Source: JANQIO01 sp965229625 (GTDB lineage: Bacteria > Pseudomonadota > Gammaproteobacteria > Pseudomonadales > Halieaceae). Taken from it: a stretch of DNA of 64,000 bases. The notes under the pieces were generated by a model. That model did no database searches. It saw only the letters and a list, made by a program, of their open reading frames with translations, and had not been told where the DNA came from. Made by a program: the position numbers and the translations under genes. The DNA is taken from contig CBDDJJ010000001.1 in the NCBI GenBank assembly GCA_965229625.1, positions 558,001 through 622,000 of the forward strand, given 5' to 3'. Shown here piece by piece: positions 36,533-45,189 of the stretch (its first letter is position 1; each line of letters opens with the position of its first letter).

Positions 36533-37239
36533 CGTCGTCATTGCGTGACCTGAAGGTTTATACAACCTACCCACATAGCTGTAGCTACCTGCCCGAGCAG
36601 GAGGCCACCACCCTGTTTGTTGACCCCCGCACGCCCATGTCCAGCCCCCTCTATAGCCAGCTGTCATTGCTCGGCTTCCGGCGCTCAGGGTCGCACCTCT
36701 ACCGCCCGAACTGCAGTAATTGCTCGGCCTGCATCCCCGCGCGGGTCCCGGTCAGCCGTTTCGAACCCAAGCGCAACCAGCGCCGGGCCTGGCGCCGCAA
36801 TCTCGACATCGAAGTGCGGGAGCTCGAGGACATCAGCGGCGACGAAGCCTTTGACCTGTACCGACGCTACATCGAAGAGCGCCATCACGACGGCGATATG
36901 TACCCGCCTTCGCGGGACCAGTACCAGTCCTTCCTGAGCGCCGAATGGGGCGTTACCCGCTTCTACGGCATGTTCCTGGAGCAGCGATTGATCGGTATCG
37001 CGGTGGCGGACCTGATCGACGACGGGCTCTCGGCCATCTACACCTTTTACGACCCTCAGCTCCAGGATCGCAGCCTCGGGACCTTCGCCGTGCTGTGGCA
37101 GATCCAGGCCACCCGCGACCTCGGCCTCGATTACGTCTACCTCGGCTACTGGATCAAGCAATGCCAGAAAATGGCGTACAAGATCCAGTACCGCCCCCTC
37201 GAGCTCTACATCAACGGCAACTGGGTAGAATTGCTGTAG
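36529..37239 (+). CDS. bpt: Aspartate/glutamate leucyltransferase Bpt
   Basis: This 236-residue enzyme transfers Leu to proteins with N-terminal Asp or Glu, the second bacterial N-degron tagging route. The ATE-type N-terminus carries the conserved cysteines (HSCSYLP and NCSNCSACIPARVPV), and the C-terminal domain includes YLGYWIKQCQKMAYK. It starts at GTG overlapping the aat stop (GTGA). E. coli lacks this gene, but many marine gammaproteobacteria and Vibrio/Pseudomonas carry it. Confidence 0.94.
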   Translation: MTSSLRDLKVYTTYPHSCSYLPEQEATTLFVDPRTPMSSPLYSQLSLLGFRRSGSHLYRPNCSNCSACIPARVPVSRFEPKRNQRRAWRRNLDIEVRELEDISGDEAFDLYRRYIEERHHDGDMYPPSRDQYQSFLSAEWGVTRFYGMFLEQRLIGIAVADLIDDGLSAIYTFYDPQLQDRSLGTFAVLWQIQATRDLGLDYVYLGYWIKQCQKMAYKIQYRPLELYINGNWVELL

Positions 37240-37300
37240 AAGTCGCTCCAGAATTAGGGCAAAATTCGCGCCTTGTTTGTATTGCGAGGATTGCCGCTGG

Positions 37301-37519
37301 ATGGCAAAGGAAGACCAGATCGAAATGGACGGGGAAGTCATCGACACCCTCCCCAACACCACGTTCCGCGTACAGCTGGAGAACGGCCACATCGTGACCG
37401 CCCACATCTCTGGCAAAATGCGCAAGAACTACATCCGCATCCTGACCGGTGACAAGGTCAAGGTGGAGCTGACGCCCTACGACCTGACCAAGGGTCGCAT
37501 CACCTACCGCGCCCGCTAG
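37301..37519 (+). CDS. infA: Translation initiation factor IF-1
   Basis: The 72-residue OB-fold protein begins MAKEDQIEMDGEV and ends KGRITYRAR, matching IF-1 over its full length. It blocks the ribosomal A site during initiation. The start at 37301 is fixed by family length. GAGGA lies upstream at slightly long spacing. It follows bpt by 61 bases. Confidence 0.98.
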   Translation: MAKEDQIEMDGEVIDTLPNTTFRVQLENGHIVTAHISGKMRKNYIRILTGDKVKVELTPYDLTKGRITYRAR

Positions 37520-37532
37520 CTCTCTTTTTTGT

Positions 37533-37553
37533 GGCTGCGCTCTCGGCGCAGCC
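37533..37553. other. Perfect 8-bp hairpin after infA
   Basis: GGCTGCGC (37533-37540) pairs with GCGCAGCC (37546-37553) around loop TCTCG, 13 bases after the infA stop. The T-rich run (CTCTTTTTT) precedes rather than follows the stem on the + strand, so it does not look like a standard intrinsic terminator of infA. It may still stabilise the 3' end. Confidence 0.5.
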
Positions 37554-37672
37554 CGCTCGGACGAGTTGCCTCTGGGACGAACCGAGGCGCTAGACCACCC
37601 TCAGTCGACAATCACCTGTTCAATCTGGCCTGCAGCATTTGCCAGCGGCCAGGATAGCTGTGCCAGCATGCC

Positions 37673-37791
37673 GTGCGTGCGGTACCCGGGAGCTTTCCGG
37701 GACACGCTAAAAGCATGACGTCCATGTCTCGCTCGGATGCGGCCGTCCTGGCCGCATACGGTCCCGGAAAGCCCCCGGGCACCACACACAC
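37673..37791 (-). repeat. Covarying palindromic element, copy A (subtype 1)
   Basis: A 31-bp outer stem (37673-37703 with 37761-37791) has only A-C or C-A mismatches on the + strand, and these become G-U wobbles on the minus strand. It encloses a 57-base core. The core holds an 8-bp inner hairpin (ATGCGGCC 37737-37744 with GGCCGCAT 37750-37757) and the conserved segment GCATGACGTCCATG. Strand is given as the one on which the wobbles pair. The core matches copies B, C and D, while the outer arm matches only partly copy D (shared CTTCCGGGAC-type inner end, TTTCCGGGAC here). Confidence 0.85.
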
Positions 37792-37858
37792 TCCGCCTGT
37801 TGTAACCATGACCGTTCACTCCGAAGCGACAGGTATTGAATCGTGCACTGAGCTAGGA

Positions 37859-37972
37859 CGTGAGCTGGGCAGTCGCCTCCACGGACCGTCGACGGCCAGG
37901 GAGGGCCGTCGTCGAGCGGGACAGGGATGTCATGCTGGTAGCGTGTCCGTGGAGGCGACTGCCCAGTTCGCG
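37859..37972 (+). repeat. Covarying palindromic element, copy B (subtype 2)
   Basis: This is an inverted neighbour of copy A, 67 bases away. The 28-bp outer stem (37859-37886 with 37945-37972) has two mismatches, both G-T wobbles on the + strand. The 58-base core carries the inner hairpin CGACGGCC (37890-37897) with GGCCGTCG (37904-37911). The conserved core segment has diverged slightly (CATGACATCCCTG on the minus strand). Its outer arm sequence is quite unlike copy A, yet pairing is complete. Confidence 0.85.
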
Positions 37973-38003
37973 GCCGACCTACGGAGCGCCATTCCGACAA
38001 TAA

Positions 38004-38028
38004 AAAAGGCGCCGTGTAGGCGCCTTTT
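38004..38028 (-). terminator. Intrinsic terminator of clpA
   Basis: GGCGCC (38008-38013) pairs with GGCGCC (38019-38024) around GTGTA, extended by an A4/T4 pair. On the minus strand it is followed by TTTTTTATTG, a good U-tract, 16 bases after the clpA stop. It may also work weakly rightward. Confidence 0.85.
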
Positions 38029-38043
38029 CATGGCGAGCGGAGC

Positions 38044-40323
38044 TTACGCTTCCGCTGGTTCTTTCTCTTCGACTTCGGCTTCGACCACCAGGCTGTCGGT
38101 GGCCTCGTCGTAGCTGACGTGGGCGGTGCCGCCGTTGGAGGACAGTTCGCCGAACAAGACCATTTCCGCCAGCGGTTTCTTGATGTTCTCCTGGATCACC
38201 CGCGCCATCGGGCGAGCCCCCATGGTGACATCGTAGCCCTGCTCCACCAGCCATTGCCGTGCCCGCTCGTCCACCTGCAGCAGTACCCGCTTCTCATCAA
38301 GCTGTGACTGCAGCTCGGTGAGGAACTTGTCCACCACCGTCATGATCACGTCAGTGTTGAGCGGCTCGAACTGGATAATGCTGTCCAGGCGGTTGCGGAA
38401 TTCCGGCGTGAACAGTCGGTTGATGGCTTCCATACCGTCGGTAGAGTGATCCTGCTCTACGAAACCGATCGAACGGCGGCTGATGTTCTCTGCGCCGGCA
38501 TTGGTCGTCATGATCAGGATGACGTTGCGGAAATCCGCCCGGCGACCGTTATTGTCGGTCAGCGAGCCGTGATCCATCACCTGCAGCAACAGGTTGAATA
38601 CCTCGGGGTGCGCCTTTTCGATCTCGTCCAGCAACACCACGGAATGCGGGTTCTTGGTCACCGCGTCGGTCAGCAGGCCACCCTGGTCAAAGCCGACGTA
38701 GCCCGGAGGCGCGCCGATCAGGCGAGACACCGTGTGGCGCTCCATATATTCCGACATATCGAAGCGCACCAACTCCAGGCCCAGGACCCGCGCCAGCTGG
38801 CGGCTGACTTCCGTCTTACCGACACCAGTGGGGCCGGCAAACAGGAAAGAACCGATCGGTTTCTCACCTGCCTTCAGCCCCGCCCGCGCCAGTTTGATGG
38901 CGGTAGCCAGGCTGCTGATCGCCTTGTCCTGGCCAAACACCACCATCTGCAGGTTGCCCTCCAGTTTCTGCAGCGCTTCCTTGTCGGAGGCGCTGACAGA
39001 CTTCGGCGGGATGCGCGCAATCTTGGCAATGACCGCCTCGACGTCGTGCACGCCGATGACCTTCTTGCGCTTTGAGGGTGGCTGTAGCTGCTGGAAGGCG
39101 CCGGCCTCATCGATCACATCGATGGCCTTGTCGGGCAGGAAACGGTCGGTGATGTAGCGCTCCGCCAACTCCGCGGCCGCCTTGAGAGCCTTGTTGGTGT
39201 AGCGCAGCCCGTGGTGCTCCTCGAAGCGGCTCTTCAGGCCCTTGAGGATATGGAACGTATCCTCCGCGGAAGGCTCCAGCACATCGATTTTCTGGAAGCG
39301 CCGGCTCAGGGCGCGGTCCTTGTCGAAGATGCCCCGGTATTCCTGGAAGGTGGTGGACCCGATGCAACGCAGCTTGCCGGAGGCCAGCATCGGCTTCAGC
39401 AGGTTGGAGGCGTCCATGACACCGCCGGAGGCGGCACCTGCACCAATAATCGTGTGGATTTCGTCGATGAACAGGATTGCGCCCTCGCGCTTCTTGAGCT
39501 CGGCCAACAGGGCCTTGAGGCGCTTCTCGAAATCACCGCGGTACTTGGTGCCCGCCAGCAACGAGCCCATATCGAGGGCGTACACCACGCTTTCCTTGAG
39601 AATATCCGGCACTTCTCCGTCGACGATGAGTTTGGCGAGCCCTTCGGCGATGGCTGTCTTGCCGACACCGGATTCACCCACCAGCAGCGGGTTGTTCTTG
39701 CGGCGCCGGGAGAGAATCTGCGAGACCCGCTCAACTTCCTGCATGCGGCCGATCAACGGATCAATGCGTCCTTCGGCCGCCTCTTCATTGAGGTTGGTCG
39801 CAAAACTGTCGAGCGGATTGCCCTCGCCCTCTTCCATCGCGGCTTCGTCATCGGTGATGCGCTCGGGGCTGCTGTCGTCCTCGCCAGACACCTTGGAGAT
39901 ACCGTGAGTGATGTAATTGACCACGTCGAGACGGGCGATGTTCTGCATCTTGAGGAAATAGACCGCCTGGCTCTCCTGCTCGCTGAAAATGGCCACCAGG
40001 ACGTTGGCACCGGTTACTTCGGCCTTGCCCGAAGACTGCACATGGAAGGCCGCACGCTGGATCACCCGCTGGAAGCCCAGGGTGGGCTGGGTGTCGCGAT
40101 CGTCTTCGTCCTCCGGGATCAGCGGGGTGGTCGCATCGACAAACTCTGTCAGCTCACCGCGCAGGTTACCCAGGTCACCGCCACAGGCCTTCAGCACCCG
40201 CACGGCGTCCGCATTATCCAGCAGCGCCAGCAACAGGTGCTCAACGGTCATGTACTCATGGCGTTTCGACTGGGCGCCCTTGAAGGCGTCATTGAGGGTG
40301 GCTTCGAGCTCTTTGTTTAACAT
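38044..40323 (-). CDS. clpA: ATP-dependent Clp protease ATP-binding subunit ClpA
   Basis: A 759-residue Hsp100 unfoldase that feeds substrates to ClpP. It has an N-terminal ClpS-binding repeat domain (about 1-145) and two AAA+ modules with Walker A motifs GESGVGKT and GPTGVGKT. The IGL/IGF-type loop for ClpP docking is expected near RRSIGFVEQ. The C-terminal residues are acidic. It is the usual length. clpS lies immediately upstream on the same strand. Confidence 0.97.
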   Translation of the reverse strand: MLNKELEATLNDAFKGAQSKRHEYMTVEHLLLALLDNADAVRVLKACGGDLGNLRGELTEFVDATTPLIPEDEDDRDTQPTLGFQRVIQRAAFHVQSSGKAEVTGANVLVAIFSEQESQAVYFLKMQNIARLDVVNYITHGISKVSGEDDSSPERITDDEAAMEEGEGNPLDSFATNLNEEAAEGRIDPLIGRMQEVERVSQILSRRRKNNPLLVGESGVGKTAIAEGLAKLIVDGEVPDILKESVVYALDMGSLLAGTKYRGDFEKRLKALLAELKKREGAILFIDEIHTIIGAGAASGGVMDASNLLKPMLASGKLRCIGSTTFQEYRGIFDKDRALSRRFQKIDVLEPSAEDTFHILKGLKSRFEEHHGLRYTNKALKAAAELAERYITDRFLPDKAIDVIDEAGAFQQLQPPSKRKKVIGVHDVEAVIAKIARIPPKSVSASDKEALQKLEGNLQMVVFGQDKAISSLATAIKLARAGLKAGEKPIGSFLFAGPTGVGKTEVSRQLARVLGLELVRFDMSEYMERHTVSRLIGAPPGYVGFDQGGLLTDAVTKNPHSVVLLDEIEKAHPEVFNLLLQVMDHGSLTDNNGRRADFRNVILIMTTNAGAENISRRSIGFVEQDHSTDGMEAINRLFTPEFRNRLDSIIQFEPLNTDVIMTVVDKFLTELQSQLDEKRVLLQVDERARQWLVEQGYDVTMGARPMARVIQENIKKPLAEMVLFGELSSNGGTAHVSYDEATDSLVVEAEVEEKEPAEA

Positions 40324-40362
40324 CTATAGGTACTCCCTATGGGTAGTTCCGTCGGTGAGCAT

Positions 40363-40707
40363 CTAGCCATCCGAGGCCTCAACTTCACACAGCAAGGGGT
40401 GCTGATGATCCCGTGAATACTGGTTCACCTGGTTCATCTTGGTTTCGGCGATATCGCGGGTGTAGATGCCACAAACACCTTTACCCTGGGTATGCACGGT
40501 CAGCATGATCTGCGTCGCCTGCTCGCGATTCATGCGGAAGAAAATCTCCAGTACCTCGACCACGAACTCCATGGGTGTGTAGTCATCGTTGAGCAGGATG
40601 ACCTTGTAGAGCGGCGGTTTCTTTAGCTTGGGCTTGGCCTCCTGCAGCGCGAGATCGCCGTCTTCACCCTCCAGGCCACTGCCATCGCCGGCGTCATCGC
40701 CGCTCAT
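40363..40707 (-). CDS. clpS: ClpA adaptor ClpS
   Basis: The N-degron-binding adaptor of ClpAP. The core begins KPPLYKVILLNDDYTPMEFVV (key ligand-pocket motif LLNDDYTPMEF), and VHTQGKGVCGIYTRDIAETK is also diagnostic. I place the start at 40707 (114 residues), close to the typical 106. The frame stays open to 40779, and no start has a convincing ribosome binding site, so the N-terminus is uncertain. It sits 39 bases upstream of clpA. Confidence 0.92.
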   Translation of the reverse strand: MSGDDAGDGSGLEGEDGDLALQEAKPKLKKPPLYKVILLNDDYTPMEFVVEVLEIFFRMNREQATQIMLTVHTQGKGVCGIYTRDIAETKMNQVNQYSRDHQHPLLCEVEASDG

Positions 40708-40906
40708 GCGCGTCAGCGCATACTTAACAAAACCGTGGTCGGAAACCATACGCGTATTGTGGTGATACATGGTGTCCATGCGCTCAGTATACCCAAAAGT
40801 CCAGGCTTCATAGTGTGGGTGCTACCGGCATTTCTCAAGCCCTTGACAGGGATTAAGCAAACTGCGTTTTGCCGGTATCGGGGATGTATACGGCTGAGAC
40901 AATAAA
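40708..40906. promoter_or_regulatory. Region upstream of clpS, no gene seen
   Basis: Between clpS and the icd terminator I find no further gene. In Pseudomonas a cspD cold-shock gene sits between clpS and icd, and nothing like it is present. The stretch should contain the clpS promoter, but no clear -35/-10 pair is evident. Confidence 0.4.
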
Positions 40907-40931
40907 AAAGCCGACCTGTTCGGTCGGCTTT
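40907..40931 (-). terminator. Intrinsic terminator downstream of icd
   Basis: AAAGCCGACC (40907-40916) pairs with GGTCGGCTTT (40922-40931) around TGTTC. On the minus strand the stem is followed by TTTATTG after the paired Ts, about 100 bases past the icd stop. This is the expected end of the leftward icd transcript. Confidence 0.85.
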
Positions 40932-41031
40932 CACAATCACTTCAATGATTGAAAGTGGGGTGCGTGCTGGCTGTGAGCCGCGAGGACAGTGTCGGTTTCA
41001 GAACGGGCGCTGTCCTTGCGGCGGTCCCTGC

Positions 41032-42285
41032 TTACATGTGCTTGATTACGGCCTCTCCGAAGCCCGAGCAGCTGACCAGGGTGGCGCCGTCCATCAGGCG
41101 CTCAAAGTCGTAGGTCACCGTCTTGGCCTGGATGGCGCCGTTCATGCCCTGGATGATCAGGTCAGCGGCTTCGTTCCAGCCCATGTGGCGCAGCATCATT
41201 TCAGCGGACAGGATCAGCGAACCCGGGTTGACCTTGTCCTGGCCGGCGTACTTGGGTGCGGTACCGTGGGTGGCTTCGAACAGGGCGATGGTGTCGCTGA
41301 GGTTGGCCCCCGGAGCGATGCCGATGCCGCCTACCTGGGCGGCCAGCGCGTCGGACAGGTAGTCGCCGTTGAGGTTCATGGTGGCCACCACGCTGTACTC
41401 CGCAGGGCGGGTCAGGATCTGTTGCAGCATGGCATCGGCGATGACGTCCTTGATGACAATTTCATTGCCGGTATTGGGGTTCTTGATCGCCACCCAGGGG
41501 CCGCCGTCCAGCAGCTGGCCGCCGAATTCTTCCATCGCGAGCTCATAGCCCCAGTCCCGGAAAGCGCCCTCGGTGAACTTCATGATGTTGCCCTTGTGTA
41601 CCAGGGTCACGCTGGGCAGGTCCTGGTCAATAGCGTACTGGATGGCCTTGCGCACCAGGCGCTTGGTGCCCTCTTCGGACACGGGCTTGATGCCGATGCC
41701 AACGCCTTCGGTAAAGCGCATCTTGGTGGCGCCCATTTCCTTGGTAATGAAGTCGACGACCTTCTGGGCTTCCGGCGTGCCCGCCTGGTATTCGATACCG
41801 GCGTAGATGTCTTCGGAGTTCTCCCGGAAAATCACCATGTTGCACTTGCCGGGCTCGCGGACCGGTGAGGGCACGCCCTCGAACCAGCGCACCGGGCGCT
41901 GGCAGACGTAGAGATCCATTTCCTGGCGCAGGGCCACGTTCAGGGAGCGGAAACCACCGCCCACCGGCGTCGTCAGCGGGCCTTTGATCGCCACCGAGTA
42001 CTCGCGAATGGCGTCCAGGGTCTCCTCCGGGAACCAGTCACCGTCGTACAGCTCGGCGGCTTTCTCACCGGTGTAGATCTCCATCCAGGAGATCTCGCGC
42101 TCACCACCATAGGCTTTTTCGACCGCGGCGTTGACAACGTTGAGCATGACCGGGCTGATATCGACCCCGATACCATCACCTTCGATGAACGGAATGACGG
42201 GGTTGTTCGGTACATTGAGTGAGTGATCTTCGTTGACGGTGATCTTCTCACCCTGGCTGGGTACCTTGATATGCTTATAGGCCAT
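41032..42285 (-). CDS. icd: NADP-dependent isocitrate dehydrogenase
   Basis: This 417-residue TCA-cycle enzyme oxidises isocitrate to 2-oxoglutarate. It matches E. coli Icd in length and order: NPVIPFIEGDGIGVDISPVM at the start, the substrate serine region TTPVGGGFRSLNVALRQ, and the NADP-binding GTAPKYAGQDKVNP. The ATG at 42285 follows GGAG. The open frame continues 220 codons upstream, but that part is antisense to rluE and not coding. Confidence 0.97.
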   Translation of the reverse strand: MAYKHIKVPSQGEKITVNEDHSLNVPNNPVIPFIEGDGIGVDISPVMLNVVNAAVEKAYGGEREISWMEIYTGEKAAELYDGDWFPEETLDAIREYSVAIKGPLTTPVGGGFRSLNVALRQEMDLYVCQRPVRWFEGVPSPVREPGKCNMVIFRENSEDIYAGIEYQAGTPEAQKVVDFITKEMGATKMRFTEGVGIGIKPVSEEGTKRLVRKAIQYAIDQDLPSVTLVHKGNIMKFTEGAFRDWGYELAMEEFGGQLLDGGPWVAIKNPNTGNEIVIKDVIADAMLQQILTRPAEYSVVATMNLNGDYLSDALAAQVGGIGIAPGANLSDTIALFEATHGTAPKYAGQDKVNPGSLILSAEMMLRHMGWNEAADLIIQGMNGAIQAKTVTYDFERLMDGATLVSCSGFGEAVIKHM

Positions 42286-42405
42286 AGAAATGCTCCGTTG
42301 AGTCAATTGCGGGGTGCAAAAACGGCGCGAATTATAGCACCAGAAACTTTCGTGAGCGCTAGTTTCACCGCACCGTAAGCCCCCTGAAAGCGTATGGTTT
42401 AAGTC

Positions 42406-42972
42406 TTGGCCGAACTGGTTCTTTTCAACAAGCCCTTCCAGGTACTCTCGCAGTTCACTGATGAGGAGGGGCGCTCCACACTGGCGGATTATCTCGACCG
42501 CCCGGGGTTTCGTGCCGCGGGTCGACTCGACTATGACTCCGAGGGCTTGCTGCTGCTCACCGACGACGGCCGCTTGCAGCAGCAAATCGCCAACCCCAGG
42601 AGCAAGACCTGGAAGACCTACCTCGCCCAGCTCGACGGAGAGATCGACGCAGCCGCGCTGGAGGCACTGCGTGCCGGTATAGACCTGAATGACGGCAGGA
42701 CCCGGCCAGCGAAAGCGAGACGCGTAGATCCACCCAGTCTCTGGCCGCGCAATCCACCTATCCGGCAACGCGCCAGCGACAGCACCAGTTGGCTGGAGCT
42801 GAAGATCCGCGAGGGGCGTAACCGGCAGGTGCGCCGTATGACGGCCGCCGTTGGCTTCCCTACCCTGCGGCTGGTGCGCGTTGCCATCGGCAACTGGTCG
42901 CTGGATGGGCTGCAACCAGGAGAGCACCGGGTGCAGTTGGTGCACATGCCGGTGAGGCGGCGCGCGTCGTGA
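42406..42972 (+). CDS. rluE: 23S rRNA pseudouridine synthase RluE-like
   Basis: This 188-residue RsuA-family pseudouridine synthase lacks the N-terminal S4 domain, as RluE does. The catalytic aspartate is Asp42 in GRLDYDSEGLLLLT, and the C-terminal REGRNRQVRRMTAAVGFPTLRL block is conserved (key: GRNRQVRRM). RluE modifies U2457 in E. coli. Same target here is inferred from synteny with icd and nudJ. TTG start. Overlaps the NUDIX gene by 4 bases. Confidence 0.93.
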   Translation: MAELVLFNKPFQVLSQFTDEEGRSTLADYLDRPGFRAAGRLDYDSEGLLLLTDDGRLQQQIANPRSKTWKTYLAQLDGEIDAAALEALRAGIDLNDGRTRPAKARRVDPPSLWPRNPPIRQRASDSTSWLELKIREGRNRQVRRMTAAVGFPTLRLVRVAIGNWSLDGLQPGEHRVQLVHMPVRRRAS

Positions 42973-43418
42973 GTGACTGGCACGCCCATGTCACCGTGGC
43001 CACCGTGGTGGAACGCGACGGCAGCTTCCTGCTGGTCGAGGAGCGCGCTGACGAAGGCATTGTTTTGAACCAGCCCGCAGGCCACCTGGATCCCGGTGAG
43101 TCGCTGTTCGATGCCGCCCGGCGCGAAACCCTGGAAGAAACCGGTTGCGAGGTTGAGCTTGAATCAATCCTGGGGATCGCCCAGTACACGTCTCCCGCCA
43201 ACGGCATCACCTACCTCCGTACCACCTTCAGTGCCGCCCTGGTACGGGAGATCGAGAATGCCACCCTGGACAGGGAAATCCTGCGCACCCTGTGGCTGAC
43301 GCCGCAGGAAATGCGCGCCGAGTCTGGTAGAATGCGCAGCCCGCTGGTCCTGGCCAGTGTCGAGCAGTACCTGGCTGGCCAGCGCTGGCCACTGGACCTT
43401 GTTTACTACACCGGATGA
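42969..43418 (+). CDS. nudJ: NUDIX hydrolase NudJ-like
   Basis: A 149-residue NUDIX protein with the full box GHLDPGESLFDAARRETLEE continuing TG, including the metal-binding REtlEE glutamates. In E. coli NudJ hydrolyses HMP-PP and other pyrophosphates, and its gene lies between rluE and mnmA exactly as here. GTG start overlapping the rluE stop. Overlaps mnmA by 4 bases (ATGA). Confidence 0.92.
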   Translation: MSDWHAHVTVATVVERDGSFLLVEERADEGIVLNQPAGHLDPGESLFDAARRETLEETGCEVELESILGIAQYTSPANGITYLRTTFSAALVREIENATLDREILRTLWLTPQEMRAESGRMRSPLVLASVEQYLAGQRWPLDLVYYTG

Positions 43419-44506
43419 ACTCTAGACAGAACAGCAAAGTCATCGTCGGCATGTCCGGCGGTGTCGACTCTTCCGTGGCAGCACTGCTTCTCAAGGAGCA
43501 GGGCTATACCGTGGAAGGCCTGTTCATGAAGAACTGGGAAGAAGACGACGGCACCGAGTACTGCACCGCAAAGGAAGACCTGGCGGATGCCCAGGCGGTT
43601 GCCGACCGCATCGGCATCAAGCTGCACAGCGCCAACTTCGCCGCCGAGTACTGGGACAACGTATTCGAGCACTTCCTTGCCGAATACCGGGCCGGGCGGA
43701 CCCCGAACCCGGACATCCTTTGCAACCGGGAGATCAAGTTCAAGGCCTTTCTCGAATACGCCCTGATGCTGGGGGCCGATCTCATTGCCACCGGGCACTA
43801 TGCGCGCCGCGGCGAGAGTGACGGCCGCGCCTCGCTCCTGAAAGGGCTGGACGCCGGCAAGGACCAGAGCTACTTCCTGCACGCGGTAGGCCACGAGGAG
43901 CTGGCACGCACCTTGTTCCCGGTAGGCGAAATCGAAAAATCCGAGGTGCGCGAACGGGCTCGCAGTTACGGCCTGGAAACCCACGACAAGAAGGACAGCA
44001 CCGGTATCTGCTTCATCGGCGAACGGCGCTTCAAGGACTTCCTGCAGCAGTACATTCCTGCCCAACCTGGTGCGATCTTCGATCTGGAGGGGAACGAGCT
44101 CGGTGAACACTCCGGACTGATGTACCACACCATCGGCCAGCGCCAGGGCCTGGGCATCGGTGGGCTTTCCGGGCACAGCCACGATCCCTGGTATGTGGTC
44201 GGCAAGGATCTGGAGCGTAACCGCCTGCTGGTGGCCCAGGGCCACGACCATCCCGCCCTGCTGAAATCCAGTCTCACCACCGGGGAAATCTACTGGGTAG
44301 CAAACGAGCCACCCGGATTGCCACTGCGCTGTAGCGCCAAGACGCGCTACCGCCAGCCGGACCAGGCCTGCACACTGCACCGCGAAAGCAAGGGCTACCG
44401 GGTGCAATTTGACTCCCCACAACGTGCCATCACGCCGGGACAATCGGTCGTGTTCTACGATGCTGATCGCTGTCTAGGCGGCGGCGTTATCGAGCACGCA
44501 GCGTGA
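43415..44506 (+). CDS. mnmA: tRNA 2-thiouridylase MnmA
   Basis: This 363-residue enzyme thiolates U34 of tRNA-Lys, Glu and Gln using sulfur relayed from the Tus proteins. The PP-loop GMSGGVDSS binds ATP, and catalytic cysteines are Cys103 (DILCNREIKF) and Cys199 (STGICFIGER), matching E. coli positions. The C-terminal beta-barrel is complete. Coupled to nudJ and hflD by 4-base overlaps. Confidence 0.97.
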   Translation: MNSRQNSKVIVGMSGGVDSSVAALLLKEQGYTVEGLFMKNWEEDDGTEYCTAKEDLADAQAVADRIGIKLHSANFAAEYWDNVFEHFLAEYRAGRTPNPDILCNREIKFKAFLEYALMLGADLIATGHYARRGESDGRASLLKGLDAGKDQSYFLHAVGHEELARTLFPVGEIEKSEVRERARSYGLETHDKKDSTGICFIGERRFKDFLQQYIPAQPGAIFDLEGNELGEHSGLMYHTIGQRQGLGIGGLSGHSHDPWYVVGKDLERNRLLVAQGHDHPALLKSSLTTGEIYWVANEPPGLPLRCSAKTRYRQPDQACTLHRESKGYRVQFDSPQRAITPGQSVVFYDADRCLGGGVIEHAA

Positions 44507-45132
44507 AACACCTTGAAGACCAGGTGCTGGCGCTGGCCGGAGTGGTGCAGGTAGCCCGACTGGTCGACCAGATATCTCGCACTGGCAGCTACCCGGAAGA
44601 GTTCCTGTCCCCCATGGTGTCGAGCCTGTTCAAGTTCGATGCCGACACCGTGGAGGATGTCTACGGCGGCGTCAGCAATATGAAACTGGGGCTGCACAAC
44701 CTCGCCGCCCTGCTGGCGAGCCGGGACCAGCCCGACGGTCGCGACATGATGCGCTACGTGTTCGGCATGTTGCACCTGGAGCGGCAGTTTTCCGCCAACC
44801 CGGAGATGGCATCGGTGATGCGCTCCCGTCTGGAGCACACCCAGTTCCGCGCCGAGCATTTCAGCAATCATGTTCATGAAATCTGCCACAGCCTGTCCGG
44901 CATCTACCAGGACACCATCAGCACCTTCAAGTACCGCATCAAGGTCACCGGCAGTGCCCAGCAATTGCAGGACCCTTCGAATGCCGACCTAATTCGCGCG
45001 CTGCTGCTGGCAGGCATCCGTTCAGCGGTACTGTGGCGCCAGCTGGGCGGCCGGCGCTGGCGGCTGCTCACCCAGCGTCGCAAGCTGCTGCAGGTCGCCC
45101 ACAGCCTGTCACGGCAACTGGGATCGGTGTAA
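44503..45132 (+). CDS. hflD: High-frequency lysogenization protein HflD homologue
   Basis: This 209-residue, mostly helical protein is the size of E. coli HflD (213) and keeps the order mnmA-hflD-purB. The sequence YGGVSNMKLGLHNLAALL is typical of the family. HflD is a membrane-associated cytosolic protein with a modulatory role known mainly from phage lambda CII. Its function here is unknown. GTG start overlapping mnmA. Confidence 0.93.
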   Translation: MKHLEDQVLALAGVVQVARLVDQISRTGSYPEEFLSPMVSSLFKFDADTVEDVYGGVSNMKLGLHNLAALLASRDQPDGRDMMRYVFGMLHLERQFSANPEMASVMRSRLEHTQFRAEHFSNHVHEICHSLSGIYQDTISTFKYRIKVTGSAQQLQDPSNADLIRALLLAGIRSAVLWRQLGGRRWRLLTQRRKLLQVAHSLSRQLGSV

Positions 45133-45189
45133 AATCGCCGGTTTCCAGCGCCCCGCGCTGCCCGCACCCACTTCCAGGTAAGGACAAGC

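Noticed and set aside
37533..37553. Intrinsic terminator for infA
   Set aside because: The 8-bp hairpin is perfect, but the T-run lies before it on the plus strand, so it lacks the downstream U-tract. Reported only as a hairpin.
37601..37819. ORFs translating the palindromic elements (peptides containing RDMDVML...ACPG), also seen near 48,545-48,745
   Set aside because: The shared peptide is simply the translation of the conserved DNA core. Frames differ in the flanks, there is no ribosome binding site, and conservation tracks stem pairing rather than codons.
37673..37972. Integron attC sites or retron ncRNA
   Set aside because: attC sites have conserved ends and variable interiors, the opposite of these elements. 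No integrase or reverse transcriptase gene is present in the window.
40708..41031. cspD gene expected between clpS and icd by Pseudomonas synteny
   Set aside because: No cold-shock-domain ORF is present. The gap contains only the icd terminator and promoter sequence.
42286..42945. Long N-terminal extension of isocitrate dehydrogenase
   Set aside because: The frame stays open, but this part is antisense to rluE. The family length and the GGAG site fix the start at 42285.
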